Source of the DNA: Alloyangia pacifica | GTDB taxonomy: Bacteria > Pseudomonadota > Alphaproteobacteria > Rhodobacterales > Rhodobacteraceae | Reading direction: 5' to 3' | Assembly: GCF_003111685.1 (NCBI RefSeq) | Contig: NZ_CP022190.1 | Location: 248,001-312,000 of the forward strand | DNA: 64,000 nucleotides | Shown: positions 9,160 to 18,761 of the stretch, piece by piece | Numbering within the stretch: the first letter of the stretch is position 1 | Layout: each line of letters opens with the position of its first letter | Program-made: the position numbers and the translations under genes | Notes under the pieces: generated by a model | The model's input: the letters and a program-made list of their open reading frames with translations, nothing else | Databases searched by the model: none | Told to the model about the DNA's origin: nothing

Positions 9160-9459
9160 CGTTGTGAGTCATGCAGTTAGAGCAGATTCGCGGCCGATTT
9201 TCGCCCCTAAACCCCTGATTCGTGGGCAAATCCGGCCGAATCACCCCCAAAAATCCGGATTTTGGCACGCACCCGATCATCAGCTTTCTGAATCCGCGTC
9301 GCGTGGCTTTGGCATTGACACCGCGGCGCGTTCAGCTTGGTGAAACCTGTTGGCCCCCTGCCCCGACTTCTGCTCCGATCCCCGCCAGGTCACGCGGCAA
9401 TTGCGCCTCCTGCGACGAAGGCCCGGCCGAGGCTGCAGCATTCGCTCGGTCTTGGCAGA
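9160..9459. other. Gene-free region with clustered GANTC sites
   Basis: No plausible gene lies here. Five GANTC sequences (CcrM methylation sites) fall within 9166-9294, at 9166, 9185, 9217, 9238 and 9290. Two more (9462, 9489) lie inside the adjacent 36-bp palindrome. A 14-bp palindrome AAAATCCGGATTTT is at 9250-9263. The region joins the rhaI terminator to the parS-type palindromes and may be part of the replicon's control or partition region. Confidence 0.5.
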
Positions 9460-9495
9460 GCGACTCTGGGTAACCCATGGGTTACCCAGAGTCGC
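9460..9495. repeat. parS-type palindrome 1 (36-bp perfect palindrome)
   Basis: A perfect 36-bp palindrome centred at 9477/9478. Its core is GTAACCCATGGGTTAC, shared with two further sites next to the parB end. The outer arms contain GACTC and GAGTC, which are GANTC sites. Repeated long palindromes beside parAB are the expected form of a centromere-like partition site. Confidence 0.75.
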
Positions 9496-9646
9496 GCAGC
9501 ACTCGTCCTTGGAGCGCCTCCCGCTGGATCGGGCCAAAGATACCTCCCATCTGGGCGGTGGGAGTTCACGCCCCACGCGAGCACCAGAAGCGCGCGTCAT
9601 CGCCCCGAGATGGCCGCCAATGCTGCCGTGTACCCACCCAAGCAAA

Positions 9647-9674
9647 AGGCCGGTAACCCGTGGGTTACCGGCCT
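9647..9674. repeat. parS-type palindrome 2, also a likely parAB terminator
   Basis: 13-bp arms (AGGCCGGTAACCC / GGGTTACCGGCCT) around a GT centre share the GGTAACCC/GGGTTACC core with the other sites. Read on the minus strand the hairpin is followed by four T, so it could also terminate the parAB transcript. A single half-site GGGTTACC lies at 9698-9705. Confidence 0.7.
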
Positions 9675-9717
9675 CTCATCCCCTTTGTTTTCGGGTCGGG
9701 TTACCACTCCCAACCCC

Positions 9718-9733
9718 GTAACCCATGGGTTAC
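9718..9733. repeat. parS-type palindrome 3, overlapping the parB stop codon
   Basis: The perfect 16-bp palindrome GTAACCCATGGGTTAC includes the complement of the parB TAA stop codon (9730-9732). It repeats the core of the palindromes at 9460 and 9647. Confidence 0.75.
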
Positions 9734-10782
9734 CCGTCGCGCAGTGCCGCCTCGAATGCCTCGACTGCGCGCTGCAACCGCTTGCGGTCCACGGAGGAGA
9801 AATCGATCTCCGACAGGATGCGGCACTCGCCCTTGCGCGCGGTGACTTTCGACAGCCCGACATGGAATTCGTACTTCACGCTGCGCTGCCGCGGCGTGTC
9901 CTGGGACTTGGCCTCGGCCCGCTCGGCGCTTTGCACGAACTTCTTCAGGATCTCTGCCTGTTCTTCGGCCGAACTCACGGTGGACAGTACGCTGCGCAGC
10001 GCCCCTACCCGCTCCGGCGCCGCCTGCAATTTGCGCGCCACGTCGACGCCGAGGTTCCGCGAGACGGACTTGGGATACGGCAGCGCCTCGTCCAGTTGCT
10101 CGAGGAGATAGACAAAGCTTCGGATATACGAGCGCTTCATCTTGTGCAGCGATGCGTAAATGCGCCCGACGAGTTCCTCGGCGCCCATGCCATCGAGGCC
10201 GGAATCCTGCGCCGCGGTGATCGCGACCTGCGCCATCTCGGCAAAGCTCAGGTCCTCGCGGATCACGTTCTCCTCGACCATGTCGATGTAGAGATCGATC
10301 CGCGTGCCCGCTTCTTCCGCCACGCGCGCGACCGCCTTGGCGAAACGGGCGTCGCCGGTCTCTGTGAGAAGCTGTTCCAGAGCCGTGATCCGGCGCCACC
10401 CCTTTTTCAGCTGGTAGCCGTTCTCGGTGCGGTAGACCTCGATCGGCTCCTTCTGACCGCGCTCGCGGATCGAGGCCTTGAGTTCCTCCATCTCGTCGGA
10501 GGTCGCCACGCCGGTGAGGTCGAGGCGGTCGCGCGGAAGATCGTCGGTGCGGATGTCTTCGAGCGGGATCGCGACCAGCACGCGGCCTTCTTCCTGCGCA
10601 AGGCGGAAGGCCTTGGCATCGGTCGCGTTCTGGCGCCGCTGCTCCACGAGGTTCTCGGTGCTCTCGGTCATGCTGCTTGCCGCCTCGCGCACCGCGGCCC
10701 CCATCGGGCCCACGTCGCGGCGGCGCGGCTTGACCTCTGCGGTCTCGATCGGACCGAAGCCGAACTTGTTCTTGCTGCTCAT
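9730..10782 (-). CDS. parB: ParB-family partition protein of a plasmid-type replicon
   Basis: A 350-residue DNA-binding partition protein. The N-terminal ParB/Spo0J-like nuclease-fold domain spans roughly residues 65-165, with KEPIEVYRTENGYQLKKGWRR in the position of the usual G-E-R-R box. A helix-turn-helix region follows (about 175-235: LSFAEMAQVAITAAQDSGLDG onward). The C-terminus is basic with mixed helices, likely for dimerisation. Its ATG overlaps the parA stop (ATGA). The last codon lies inside a parS-type palindrome. It resembles plasmid RepB/ParB proteins more than the chromosomal ParB, and would bind the palindromes at 9460-9733. Confidence 0.88.
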   Translation of the reverse strand: MSSKNKFGFGPIETAEVKPRRRDVGPMGAAVREAASSMTESTENLVEQRRQNATDAKAFRLAQEEGRVLVAIPLEDIRTDDLPRDRLDLTGVATSDEMEELKASIRERGQKEPIEVYRTENGYQLKKGWRRITALEQLLTETGDARFAKAVARVAEEAGTRIDLYIDMVEENVIREDLSFAEMAQVAITAAQDSGLDGMGAEELVGRIYASLHKMKRSYIRSFVYLLEQLDEALPYPKSVSRNLGVDVARKLQAAPERVGALRSVLSTVSSAEEQAEILKKFVQSAERAEAKSQDTPRQRSVKYEFHVGLSKVTARKGECRILSEIDFSSVDRKRLQRAVEAFEAALRDG

Positions 10783-12089
10783 GCTTCAACCTCTTCCTTG
10801 GCGTTTTTCGCTTCCCAGGCGCGCAGCACCACTTCCTTGAACTCGTCGTAGGCCGAGTCGAAGCTCTGGCGCGCCCGCTTCCATGTCTCGCGGGTCATTT
10901 GCCGATAGTCCTGCTCGTAGACCGACTGCTGGAAGCGGCCGGACTGTTCGACCGCGCGTGTCATCTCGATGGCGTGCTTGCAAACGTCAGCGCCGAACAC
11001 GTTCCGGAAGGCATCCATCATCGCGACGTGAAGCGGGTTGGACTGCTCGAAGCGGGTCATCAAGAGGCGCACGTCGTCGAAGCGCTTGGGCAGACGGATG
11101 CCGGCATCCTCGGCGACCTTGGCGAAGCCGTCCGAAATATCCTCGAGCGCGTCGCCGAGCTGACCGAGGAAGCTGGTGGTCGAGTCATATTCCCAGTAGC
11201 CGGGGCCCGACGGGATATAGAGGATGTCGGCGGCAAAGGCTGCGTTCAGAGACTGGTAGCCGATGGCCGGCGGGCAGTCGAAGATGATGAGGTCGTATTG
11301 ATCCTCGGGCAGCTCGTCGAGGTAGCGCGACACGCAGCCGAAGAAGCTCCAGGCCTTGTGCATGGCGCGGTACTGCGCCGATGCGAACTCGACGAAGGCG
11401 GCGTTGGCACAGGAGGGGATGATGTCGATGGTCGGCCAGGCGGTCTTCTGGATGAAGTCCTGGATGCGCTGCGCGCCGATCGATTGCACGTCCTCGGGCA
11501 GCTCGTCGGCGGTGGGGTAGGGGCAGTCGGCCGGATCGTCATAGGCCGCGGCGATACGGTCTGCCTCGCGGCAGAGGTCGCGGCACATGATGCCCCAGAC
11601 CGTGTTCCACTCCTTGACCTCGGTGAGCCCCATGGAGTGAGTCATCGTGGCCTGCGGGTCGAAGTCGATCACCAGCACGCGATAGCCGTCGAGCGCCGCT
11701 GCATTGGCCAGGTGTTGAGCCACGACGGTCTTGCCGACACCGCCCTTGAAGTTGGAGACCGCAACGCGCATCGCCCGGCCGCCGGGGCGGTGGGGCAACA
11801 GCGGCTTGCCGCGGAAGCGCAGGCGCCGGCGCAGCTCGTTGATCTCCTGCAGCGAGAACCAGCGCTGGCGCCCGTCCTCTTCTACGGTGCCCTGCGGCAG
11901 CGAGGGGTCATCGGCCAGTTTCTTGCGCAGCGTGTCCGCGGGCACGTCGAACATGAAGTGGCTGATCTCCCAGATGGAGAAGGGGCGCAGGATCTTCTCC
12001 TCGGCCGGGGAGAAGGTCGCGCGGCGCACCGCAGCCTGCTGCGCAAGGCTGCGTTCGTTCATGGATTGAAGGTCGGAATGATCTCTCAT
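10779..12089 (-). CDS. parA: ParA-family partition ATPase
   Basis: A 436-residue plasmid-type ParA. The start at 12089 (MRDHSDLQSMNERS) was chosen because residues further upstream extend into the control region and look unnatural; an ATG at 12062 is the alternative. An N-terminal MerR/HTH-like DNA-binding part (WEISHFMFDVPADTLRKKL) precedes the ATPase domain, as in partition ATPases that autorepress. The deviant Walker A is FKGGVGKT, and IFDCPPAIGYQSLNA is the Walker B region. It forms an operon with parB and diverges from the replication initiator gene. Confidence 0.9.
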   Translation of the reverse strand: MRDHSDLQSMNERSLAQQAAVRRATFSPAEEKILRPFSIWEISHFMFDVPADTLRKKLADDPSLPQGTVEEDGRQRWFSLQEINELRRRLRFRGKPLLPHRPGGRAMRVAVSNFKGGVGKTVVAQHLANAAALDGYRVLVIDFDPQATMTHSMGLTEVKEWNTVWGIMCRDLCREADRIAAAYDDPADCPYPTADELPEDVQSIGAQRIQDFIQKTAWPTIDIIPSCANAAFVEFASAQYRAMHKAWSFFGCVSRYLDELPEDQYDLIIFDCPPAIGYQSLNAAFAADILYIPSGPGYWEYDSTTSFLGQLGDALEDISDGFAKVAEDAGIRLPKRFDDVRLLMTRFEQSNPLHVAMMDAFRNVFGADVCKHAIEMTRAVEQSGRFQQSVYEQDYRQMTRETWKRARQSFDSAYDEFKEVVLRAWEAKNAKEEVEA

Positions 12090-12463
12090 GAGCCTGCTCG
12101 TGTTTTCTGATACTGTCCCTTCAATAACGCGAATTGCGGAAAGGGCAAAACCCAGAGTTCGCATTTCTCGTATTTTGGCGAAGATTTTCAGGATTACGGG
12201 ATTTCTGCACCGTCCAAGGCGTGGACTCGGTGACAGCTCTGGGGCCAAAATGGTGGATAAGGTGACAATCACCCCCCATAATGGTGTCACCATGCCTGTC
12301 ACCCATTACCAATAAACCGATTTTTTCCAAATAAATTTGGATAAGGGTTCCGGTCCCGCTTTTTTGTCCACATTGACAAACGACGGGAAAATCGAGCAGT
12401 CTCGAAGCCAATGGGGAATCGGCCAATGAAGCCGGACCCGAAGCGGCGGCAGAGCAGACGAAC
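12090..12463. other. Origin-like intergenic region between parA and the DnaA-like initiator
   Basis: This 374-bp gene-free region contains four copies of a GGTGACA-type motif. Two are direct (12229-12235, 12261-12267) and two inverted (within 12283-12291 and 12297-12304). A stretch richer in A and T than the surroundings follows, with the inverted repeat TCCAAAT-AA-ATTTGGA (12326-12341). Two GANTC sites are present (12224, 12415). Repeated short motifs beside an A+T-rich stretch, directly in front of an initiator gene, are the usual form of a plasmid origin or of initiator/ParA operators. Function is inferred. Confidence 0.55.
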
Positions 12464-13165
12464 ATGGACTTCAAACGATTTACGGGACCTCAGGCAGGAT
12501 CCCAGAAATATGACCTGTTGACGGCCTTGGCCCTTGCCGGGCTGAACGGATCACCGGGATTCCAGACCTCGATGCTGCGTCTCGTGGCGCTTGTCACGGC
12601 GCGCTACAACTGGCGGAACGACGAGCTGACAGTCGGCCAGCGCGAGATGGCGCGGCTCTGGTCGGTCGATGAGCGGACGGTGAAACGTGAGATCAAGCGC
12701 CTGACAAAAACCGAGATCCTGCTCCAGCTCAGGCCCGGCGTGCGGGGCAGGGTGGCCGCCTACCGGCTCAATTATTCCGAGGTCTACCGGCTTTCTGCGC
12801 CGCATTGGGAGAACGTCGGCCCCGATTTCTCTGCCCGCATGGAGGTCCAGCACCCAGAGCCTGCCGCCACTGGCGAAAAGGTTGTCCGCGTCGATTTCGG
12901 TGCGCGTGCGGCGGAAACTCCCGCGCCGAGCGCCGACAGCGGCCCCTGGTCGCGCACGTTGGCACGGCTGGCGCAGAGCGATCCCGGGCTGCACCGCAGC
13001 TGGTTCTCGGGCCTCGTCTTCGACGAGTTCGAGCAGGGGCTGCTGATGCTCAAGGCGCCGTCGGCCTTTGCGGCGCAATACGTGCTGACCCACCACCTGC
13101 GCCCGCTGCAGGGCATGGCCGCGCAGGAGTTTCACGGCCTGCGCCGCATCGAGATCACCGGCTGA
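12464..13165 (+). CDS. DnaA-like plasmid replication initiator
   Basis: A 233-residue protein. Residues about 55-105 form a winged-helix-like segment (MARLWSVDERTVKREIKRL...). The C-terminal part from about residue 160 resembles the N-terminal domain of DnaA: WSRTLARL, then WFSGLVFDEFEQGLLMLKAPSAFAAQYVLTH is the W-L-L...AP..F...V pattern. There is no AAA+ ATPase domain, so this is not the chromosomal DnaA. DnaA-like replicases with divergent or adjacent parAB are a described plasmid class in Rhodobacterales. The ribosome site is weak. Recognition is by pattern only; a search would settle the class. Confidence 0.75.
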   Translation: MDFKRFTGPQAGSQKYDLLTALALAGLNGSPGFQTSMLRLVALVTARYNWRNDELTVGQREMARLWSVDERTVKREIKRLTKTEILLQLRPGVRGRVAAYRLNYSEVYRLSAPHWENVGPDFSARMEVQHPEPAATGEKVVRVDFGARAAETPAPSADSGPWSRTLARLAQSDPGLHRSWFSGLVFDEFEQGLLMLKAPSAFAAQYVLTHHLRPLQGMAAQEFHGLRRIEITG

Positions 13166-13418
13166 CCTCAAGGCGTGTCGAGGCGCTGTCTTCTAGGGTC
13201 AGGTGTCTCGGGGGTGGGGCCTCGCTTCTCTCGGCGCCCGTCGCGCGCGTCCGGTCTTCCACGAGTCGCTCCCCCGCATCCAAGATGCCCCTGCGGCATC
13301 TTCTCAAACCACTGATAAATAAAGCTCCTTTCGGTCACTGACACAGGGCGCTTTACAATAGTAATAAAGTAATACTTAATATTCCAAGGACCTGAGGAGA
13401 GGTCCATGGGAGGACATC
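13166..13418. promoter_or_regulatory. Gap before ytfQ with stem-loop and promoter-like sequence
   Basis: A perfect 8-bp inverted repeat (AAGATGCC-CCTGC-GGCATCTT, 13282-13302) may end the initiator transcript, although no T-run follows. The last 70 bp before ytfQ are A+T-rich, with TTTACA at 13352 and TACTTAAT at 13373; no hexamer pair is convincing. The ribosome site GAGGAGAGG is well placed, at 13394-13402, before the ytfQ ATG. Confidence 0.45.
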
Positions 13419-14372
13419 ATGAACATTCTTAAGAGCTTGCTCGCAAGCGCCGCTATCCTTGTGCCCGCCGCCGCCATGGCCGAGGGCGAAACCATCGGCT
13501 TTTCGCAGATCGGATCCGAATCCGGCTGGCGCGCCGCCGAGACCACGGTCACCAAGCAACAGGCCGAGGAGCGTGGGTACGACCTGAAATTCGCCGACGC
13601 GCAGCAGAAGCAGGAGAACCAGATCAAGGCGATCCGCGGCTTCGTCGCGCAGGGTGTCGACGCGATTTTGCTCGCGCCCGTGGTCGCCACCGGCTGGGAG
13701 GACGTGCTCGAAGAGGCCAAGGACGCCGACATTCCGGTGATCCTGCTCGACCGCAACATCGATGCGCCGGAAGATCTCTACATGACCGCCGTGACCTCGG
13801 ACCAGGTGCACGAGGGCATGGTGGCCGGCAATTGGCTCAAGGACGCCGTCGCCGGTGAGGAATGCCCGATCGTGGAGCTTCAGGGCACCACAGGCTCGTC
13901 GCCCGCGATCTCGCGCAAGAAGGGCTTCGAAGAGGCCATCGCCGATGCGCCCAATCTCAAGATCACCCGCAGCCAGACCGGGGATTTCACCCGCGCGCAG
14001 GGCAAGGTGGTCATGGAGAGCTTCCTCAAGTCCGAGGGCGGCGAGAACATCTGCGCGCTCTATGCGCATAACGACGACATGGCGGTGGGCGCCATCCAGG
14101 CGATCAAGGAAGCCGGGCTGAAGCCGGGCGAGGACATCAAGATCGTGTCGATCGACTCGGTGCCGGACATCCACCTTGCCATGCAGGCCGGCGAGGCCAA
14201 CGCGACGGTCGAGCTGACGCCGAACATGGCAGGCCCGGCCTTCGACGTGCTGGAAGCCTACTGGAAGGACGGCACCATGCCACCGAAGTGGATCCAGACC
14301 GAGTCCAAGCTCTACACGAGCGACGACGACAATGCGGCCATTTACGAGAGCAAGAAGAATCTCGGATACTGA
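13419..14372 (+). CDS. ytfQ: Periplasmic galactofuranose/sugar-binding protein (YtfQ type)
   Basis: A 317-residue binding protein with a signal peptide (MNILKSLLASAAILVPAAAMA, cleavage after AMA). Mature sequence EGETIGFSQIGSESGWRAAET and the segment DRNIDAPEDLYMTAVTSDQV are characteristic of YtfQ, the E. coli galactofuranose-binding protein. It starts a five-gene unit with an ATPase, two permeases and a GntR regulator, the same order as ytfQRT-yjfF. A stem-loop follows the stop codon. The ligand (galactofuranose, galactose or a related sugar) is inferred from family. Confidence 0.87.
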   Translation: MNILKSLLASAAILVPAAAMAEGETIGFSQIGSESGWRAAETTVTKQQAEERGYDLKFADAQQKQENQIKAIRGFVAQGVDAILLAPVVATGWEDVLEEAKDADIPVILLDRNIDAPEDLYMTAVTSDQVHEGMVAGNWLKDAVAGEECPIVELQGTTGSSPAISRKKGFEEAIADAPNLKITRSQTGDFTRAQGKVVMESFLKSEGGENICALYAHNDDMAVGAIQAIKEAGLKPGEDIKIVSIDSVPDIHLAMQAGEANATVELTPNMAGPAFDVLEAYWKDGTMPPKWIQTESKLYTSDDDNAAIYESKKNLGY

Positions 14373-14405
14373 CGCTGCGCGGCGGGGGCAGGACCCCTGC
14401 CGAAC

Positions 14406-14434
14406 GCGCCTTCCGGAGGGGGTCCGGGAGGCGC
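14406..14434 (+). other. Stem-loop between ytfQ and ytfR
   Basis: A long hairpin: GCGCCT-T-CCGGA, a loop of five G, then TCCGG-G-AGGCGC (12 pairs including one G-T). It follows the binding-protein gene, as after rhaS, chvE and the TAXI gene. Confidence 0.6.
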
Positions 14435-14464
14435 ACAACCCTGTCTAGGGGAGGGGACTTCGGG

Positions 14465-15963
<1,499 letters not shown>

Positions 15964-15967
<4 letters not shown>

Positions 15968-17010
15968 TCAAATCCACGCTGAAACGGGTCATGCCGCAGA
16001 TCATCATCCTCGCTTTGGTGCTGGCGGCCAACTTCCTGGTCTTCCCGGGGTTCTTCAACATCGAGTTCCAGCATGGGCGGCTCTTCGGCAACCTTATCGA
16101 CGTTCTCAACCGCGGCGCGCCGACGGCGCTGCTGGCAACCGGCATGACCCTGGTCATCGCCACGCGCGGGATCGATCTGTCGGTCGGGGCCGTGATGGCC
16201 ATCGCCGGGGCTGTCGCAGCCTCCGCCGTAGTGGGCGGCGCGCATTGGACGCTGGCGGTGCTGCTGGCGCTGACGGCGGGCGCGGCCTGCGGGCTCTGGA
16301 ACGGGCTTCTGGTGGCGATCTTCCGCATTCAGCCCATCGTCGCCACCCTGGTGCTGATGGTCGCCGGACGCGGCATCGCGCAACTTCTGACCGAGGGCGC
16401 GATCCTCACCTTCAACGACCCCGGCCTGATCCGGCTCGGCGCGGGCACCATCGCCGCCGTGCCGACACCGATCTGGCTGTGGATCGCCGTGGCCTGCGCG
16501 GTCGGTCTGGTGATCCGCCGCACCGCGCTCGGCCTGCTGATCGAGGCGGTGGGGATCAACGAGACCTCCTCGCGCCTCGCCGGGATCAACGCCCGGGTGC
16601 TGCTGATCGCGGTTTACCTTGTCTCCGGTCTCTGCGCCGCCCTCGCCGGTGTCATCGTCGCCGCAGACATCAAGGGCGCGGATGCCAACAACGCCGGGCT
16701 CTGGATGGAGCTTGACGCGATCCTCGCCGTGGTGATCGGGGGGAACTCGCTGCTCGGCGGGCGCTTCTCGATCACGGCCTCATTGCTCGGTGCGCTGATC
16801 ATCCAAGGGGTGAACTCACTGATCCTGCTCTCGGGCATGCCGGTCGAATTCAACCTCGTCATCAAGGCGCTGATCATCATCGCCATCCTCGTCATCCAGA
16901 GCCCGCGGGTCCGCCACAGCCTCTACCTGCTGCGCGCCTCGACCGGGCCGGTGCTGCGGGAGCGGCCCAAGCCCGCGCCCCGGACCCCCCAGGAGGAGGG
17001 CCAGTCATGA
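15964..17010 (+). CDS. ytfT: Sugar ABC transporter permease (YtfT type)
   Basis: A 348-residue CUT2 permease starting MIKSTLKRVMPQIIIL at the ATGA overlap with ytfR. The family motif RGIDLSVGAVMAIAGA lies near residue 70, and VVIGGNSLLGGRFS near residue 255. A proline-rich C-terminal tail (PKPAPRTPQEEGQS) is cytoplasmic. It overlaps the next gene by 4 bp. Confidence 0.9.
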
Positions 17011-17999
17011 GCCAGTCCACCAAGCTTCCGCTCTACATCACGCTCGCGACCTTCGTGCTCGCCTTCGTGCTCTGCGCAGCGCAGTACCCGGCGATGGCCT
17101 CGACGCGGGTGGTCGCCAACCTGCTGACCGACAACGCCTTCCTCGGCATCACTGCCGTCGGCATGACCTTTGTGATCCTCTCGGGCGGGATCGATCTGTC
17201 GGTCGGCTCGGTGATTGCCTTCACCGGCGTCTTCCTTGCGGTGATCCTGCGCGACACCTCGATCCACCCGCTGGTCGCTTTTGCGCTGGTGCTGCTGATC
17301 ACCACCGGCTTCGGCGCGGCCATGGGCGGGATCATCCATTATCTCGAGATGCCGCCCTTCATCGTCACCCTGGCGGGCATGTTCTTGATGCGCGGGCTGG
17401 CCTACGTGCTGTCGACCGAATCCGTGCCGATCACCCACGAGTTTTACGACTGGCTGCAGTCGCTCTACTGGAAGGCAGCGGGCGGCGGCCGCTTCCGGCT
17501 GACCGGCGGGCTCATGCTGCTGACCTATCTGGCGGCGATGATCGTGCTGCACCGGACAAGGTTTGGCCAGAACGTCTATGCCATCGGCGGCTCGGCGCAG
17601 ACGGCGCAGCTCATGGGCGTGCCCCGCGCGCGGACCACCATCGGCATCTACGCCGTCTCGGGCGGCCTGGCCGGGCTCGCGGGGATCGTCTACACGCTCT
17701 ACACCTCGGCGGGCTATTCGCTGGCGACCGTCGGCGTCGAGCTCGACGCCATCGCCGCGGTGGTCATCGGGGGCACGCTGCTGAGCGGTGGCAGCGGATT
17801 TGTCGCGGGCACTTTCTTTGGCATTCTGATCATGGGGCTGATACAGACGTACATCGTCTTTGACGGCACGCTTTCGAGCTGGTGGACGAAGATCGTGATT
17901 GGGGGCCTGCTCTTCGCCTTCATCATGCTGCAGAAGGGTTTGGGTTGGGCAACGACGGCGCGCATAAGGCATCTGACCGCATCAGACGCGCGATCATGA
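17007..17999 (+). CDS. yjfF: Sugar ABC transporter permease (YjfF type)
   Basis: A 330-residue second permease of the same importer. It contains SGGIDLSVGSVIAFTGV (about residues 60-76) and the loop VVIGGTLLSGGSGF near 252. The last residues (WATTARIRHLTASDARS) overlap the start of the regulator gene. Position and sequence match the YtfT-YjfF heteromeric pair. Confidence 0.9.
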   Translation: MSQSTKLPLYITLATFVLAFVLCAAQYPAMASTRVVANLLTDNAFLGITAVGMTFVILSGGIDLSVGSVIAFTGVFLAVILRDTSIHPLVAFALVLLITTGFGAAMGGIIHYLEMPPFIVTLAGMFLMRGLAYVLSTESVPITHEFYDWLQSLYWKAAGGGRFRLTGGLMLLTYLAAMIVLHRTRFGQNVYAIGGSAQTAQLMGVPRARTTIGIYAVSGGLAGLAGIVYTLYTSAGYSLATVGVELDAIAAVVIGGTLLSGGSGFVAGTFFGILIMGLIQTYIVFDGTLSSWWTKIVIGGLLFAFIMLQKGLGWATTARIRHLTASDARS

Positions 18000-18724
18000 C
18001 ATTGACGGCGGGCGGCGGGTTCTCGGACCGCGCCCAGAGCCATACCACCCACGTGGTGGACCAGCTGGGGCTGGCCATCGTTGCGGGGGAATACCCCGAG
18101 CGGGCGATGATCCCGCTCGACCCGGATCTCGAAGAGATGTTCGGTGTCTCGCGCACGGTCATCCGCGAGGCCAAGAAGACGCTGATCGCGAAGGGCATGC
18201 TGGCCTCGAAAGCGAAGGTCGGCACGCGGGTGCAGCCCTCGTCCGAATGGAACATGTTCGATCCGGACGTGCTGCGCTGGCATTCCGAGCAGAAGACCCC
18301 GGGGCGCTTTGTGGCCGACCTCAACGAGATCCGGCTGATCATCGAGCCCTCGGCGGCGGCGCTTGTGGCCGAGCGGGCGGGACCGGCAGAACATGCGCGT
18401 CTCGAGGCGAGCTGCGAGGCGCTGGCACAGGCCCCGAGCCGCACCGCCTTTGCCATGGCCGACCTCGAATTCCACAAGCTCATCCTGCATCTCTCCGACA
18501 ACCGCTTCCTGCAATCGCTGGGGGATCTGGTTCAGGCGGCGCTTTACTCACAGCTCATCGCCGAGGCCGAGGAAGCGCGCGATCCCTGCGATCTTGCGCG
18601 CAGCGTCGACAAGCACCGCGCCATCGTCGATGCGATCCGCGCCGGGGCGCCCGACCGGGCGCGCGCCTGCATGGAGAAGGTGGTGATGGACGCGCCCTCC
18701 GGCGGCGTGCGCCGGGCAAGCTGA
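17996..18724 (+). CDS. GntR/FadR-family transcriptional regulator
   Basis: A 242-residue regulator starting at ATG 17996, overlapping the yjfF stop. The N-terminal winged helix (THVVDQLGLAIVAGEYPE...FGVSRTVIREAKKTL, about residues 18-65) is followed by an FCD ligand-binding domain with FAMADLEFHKLILHLSDNRFL (about 142-162) and a later DKHRAIVDAIRAG. It resembles regulators of galactonate/sugar-acid genes. Being last in the transport operon, it probably controls that operon. The effector is unknown. Confidence 0.85.
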   Translation: MTLTAGGGFSDRAQSHTTHVVDQLGLAIVAGEYPERAMIPLDPDLEEMFGVSRTVIREAKKTLIAKGMLASKAKVGTRVQPSSEWNMFDPDVLRWHSEQKTPGRFVADLNEIRLIIEPSAAALVAERAGPAEHARLEASCEALAQAPSRTAFAMADLEFHKLILHLSDNRFLQSLGDLVQAALYSQLIAEAEEARDPCDLARSVDKHRAIVDAIRAGAPDRARACMEKVVMDAPSGGVRRAS

Positions 18725-18731
18725 AACATGC

Positions 18732-18747
18732 CCGGGAAATTTCCCGG
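18732..18747. other. 16-bp palindrome between convergent genes
   Basis: A perfect palindrome CCGGGAAATTTCCCGG lies in the 37-bp gap between the gntR-type gene and gbpR, which converge here. No T-tract; it may act as a weak bidirectional transcription barrier. Confidence 0.4.
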
Positions 18748-18761
18748 AACCGGGACCAGCC

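Noticed and set aside
12464..13165. The initiator gene as the chromosomal dnaA
   Set aside because: There is no AAA+ ATPase or DnaA box-binding domain; only a DnaA-N-like region plus a winged helix are present.
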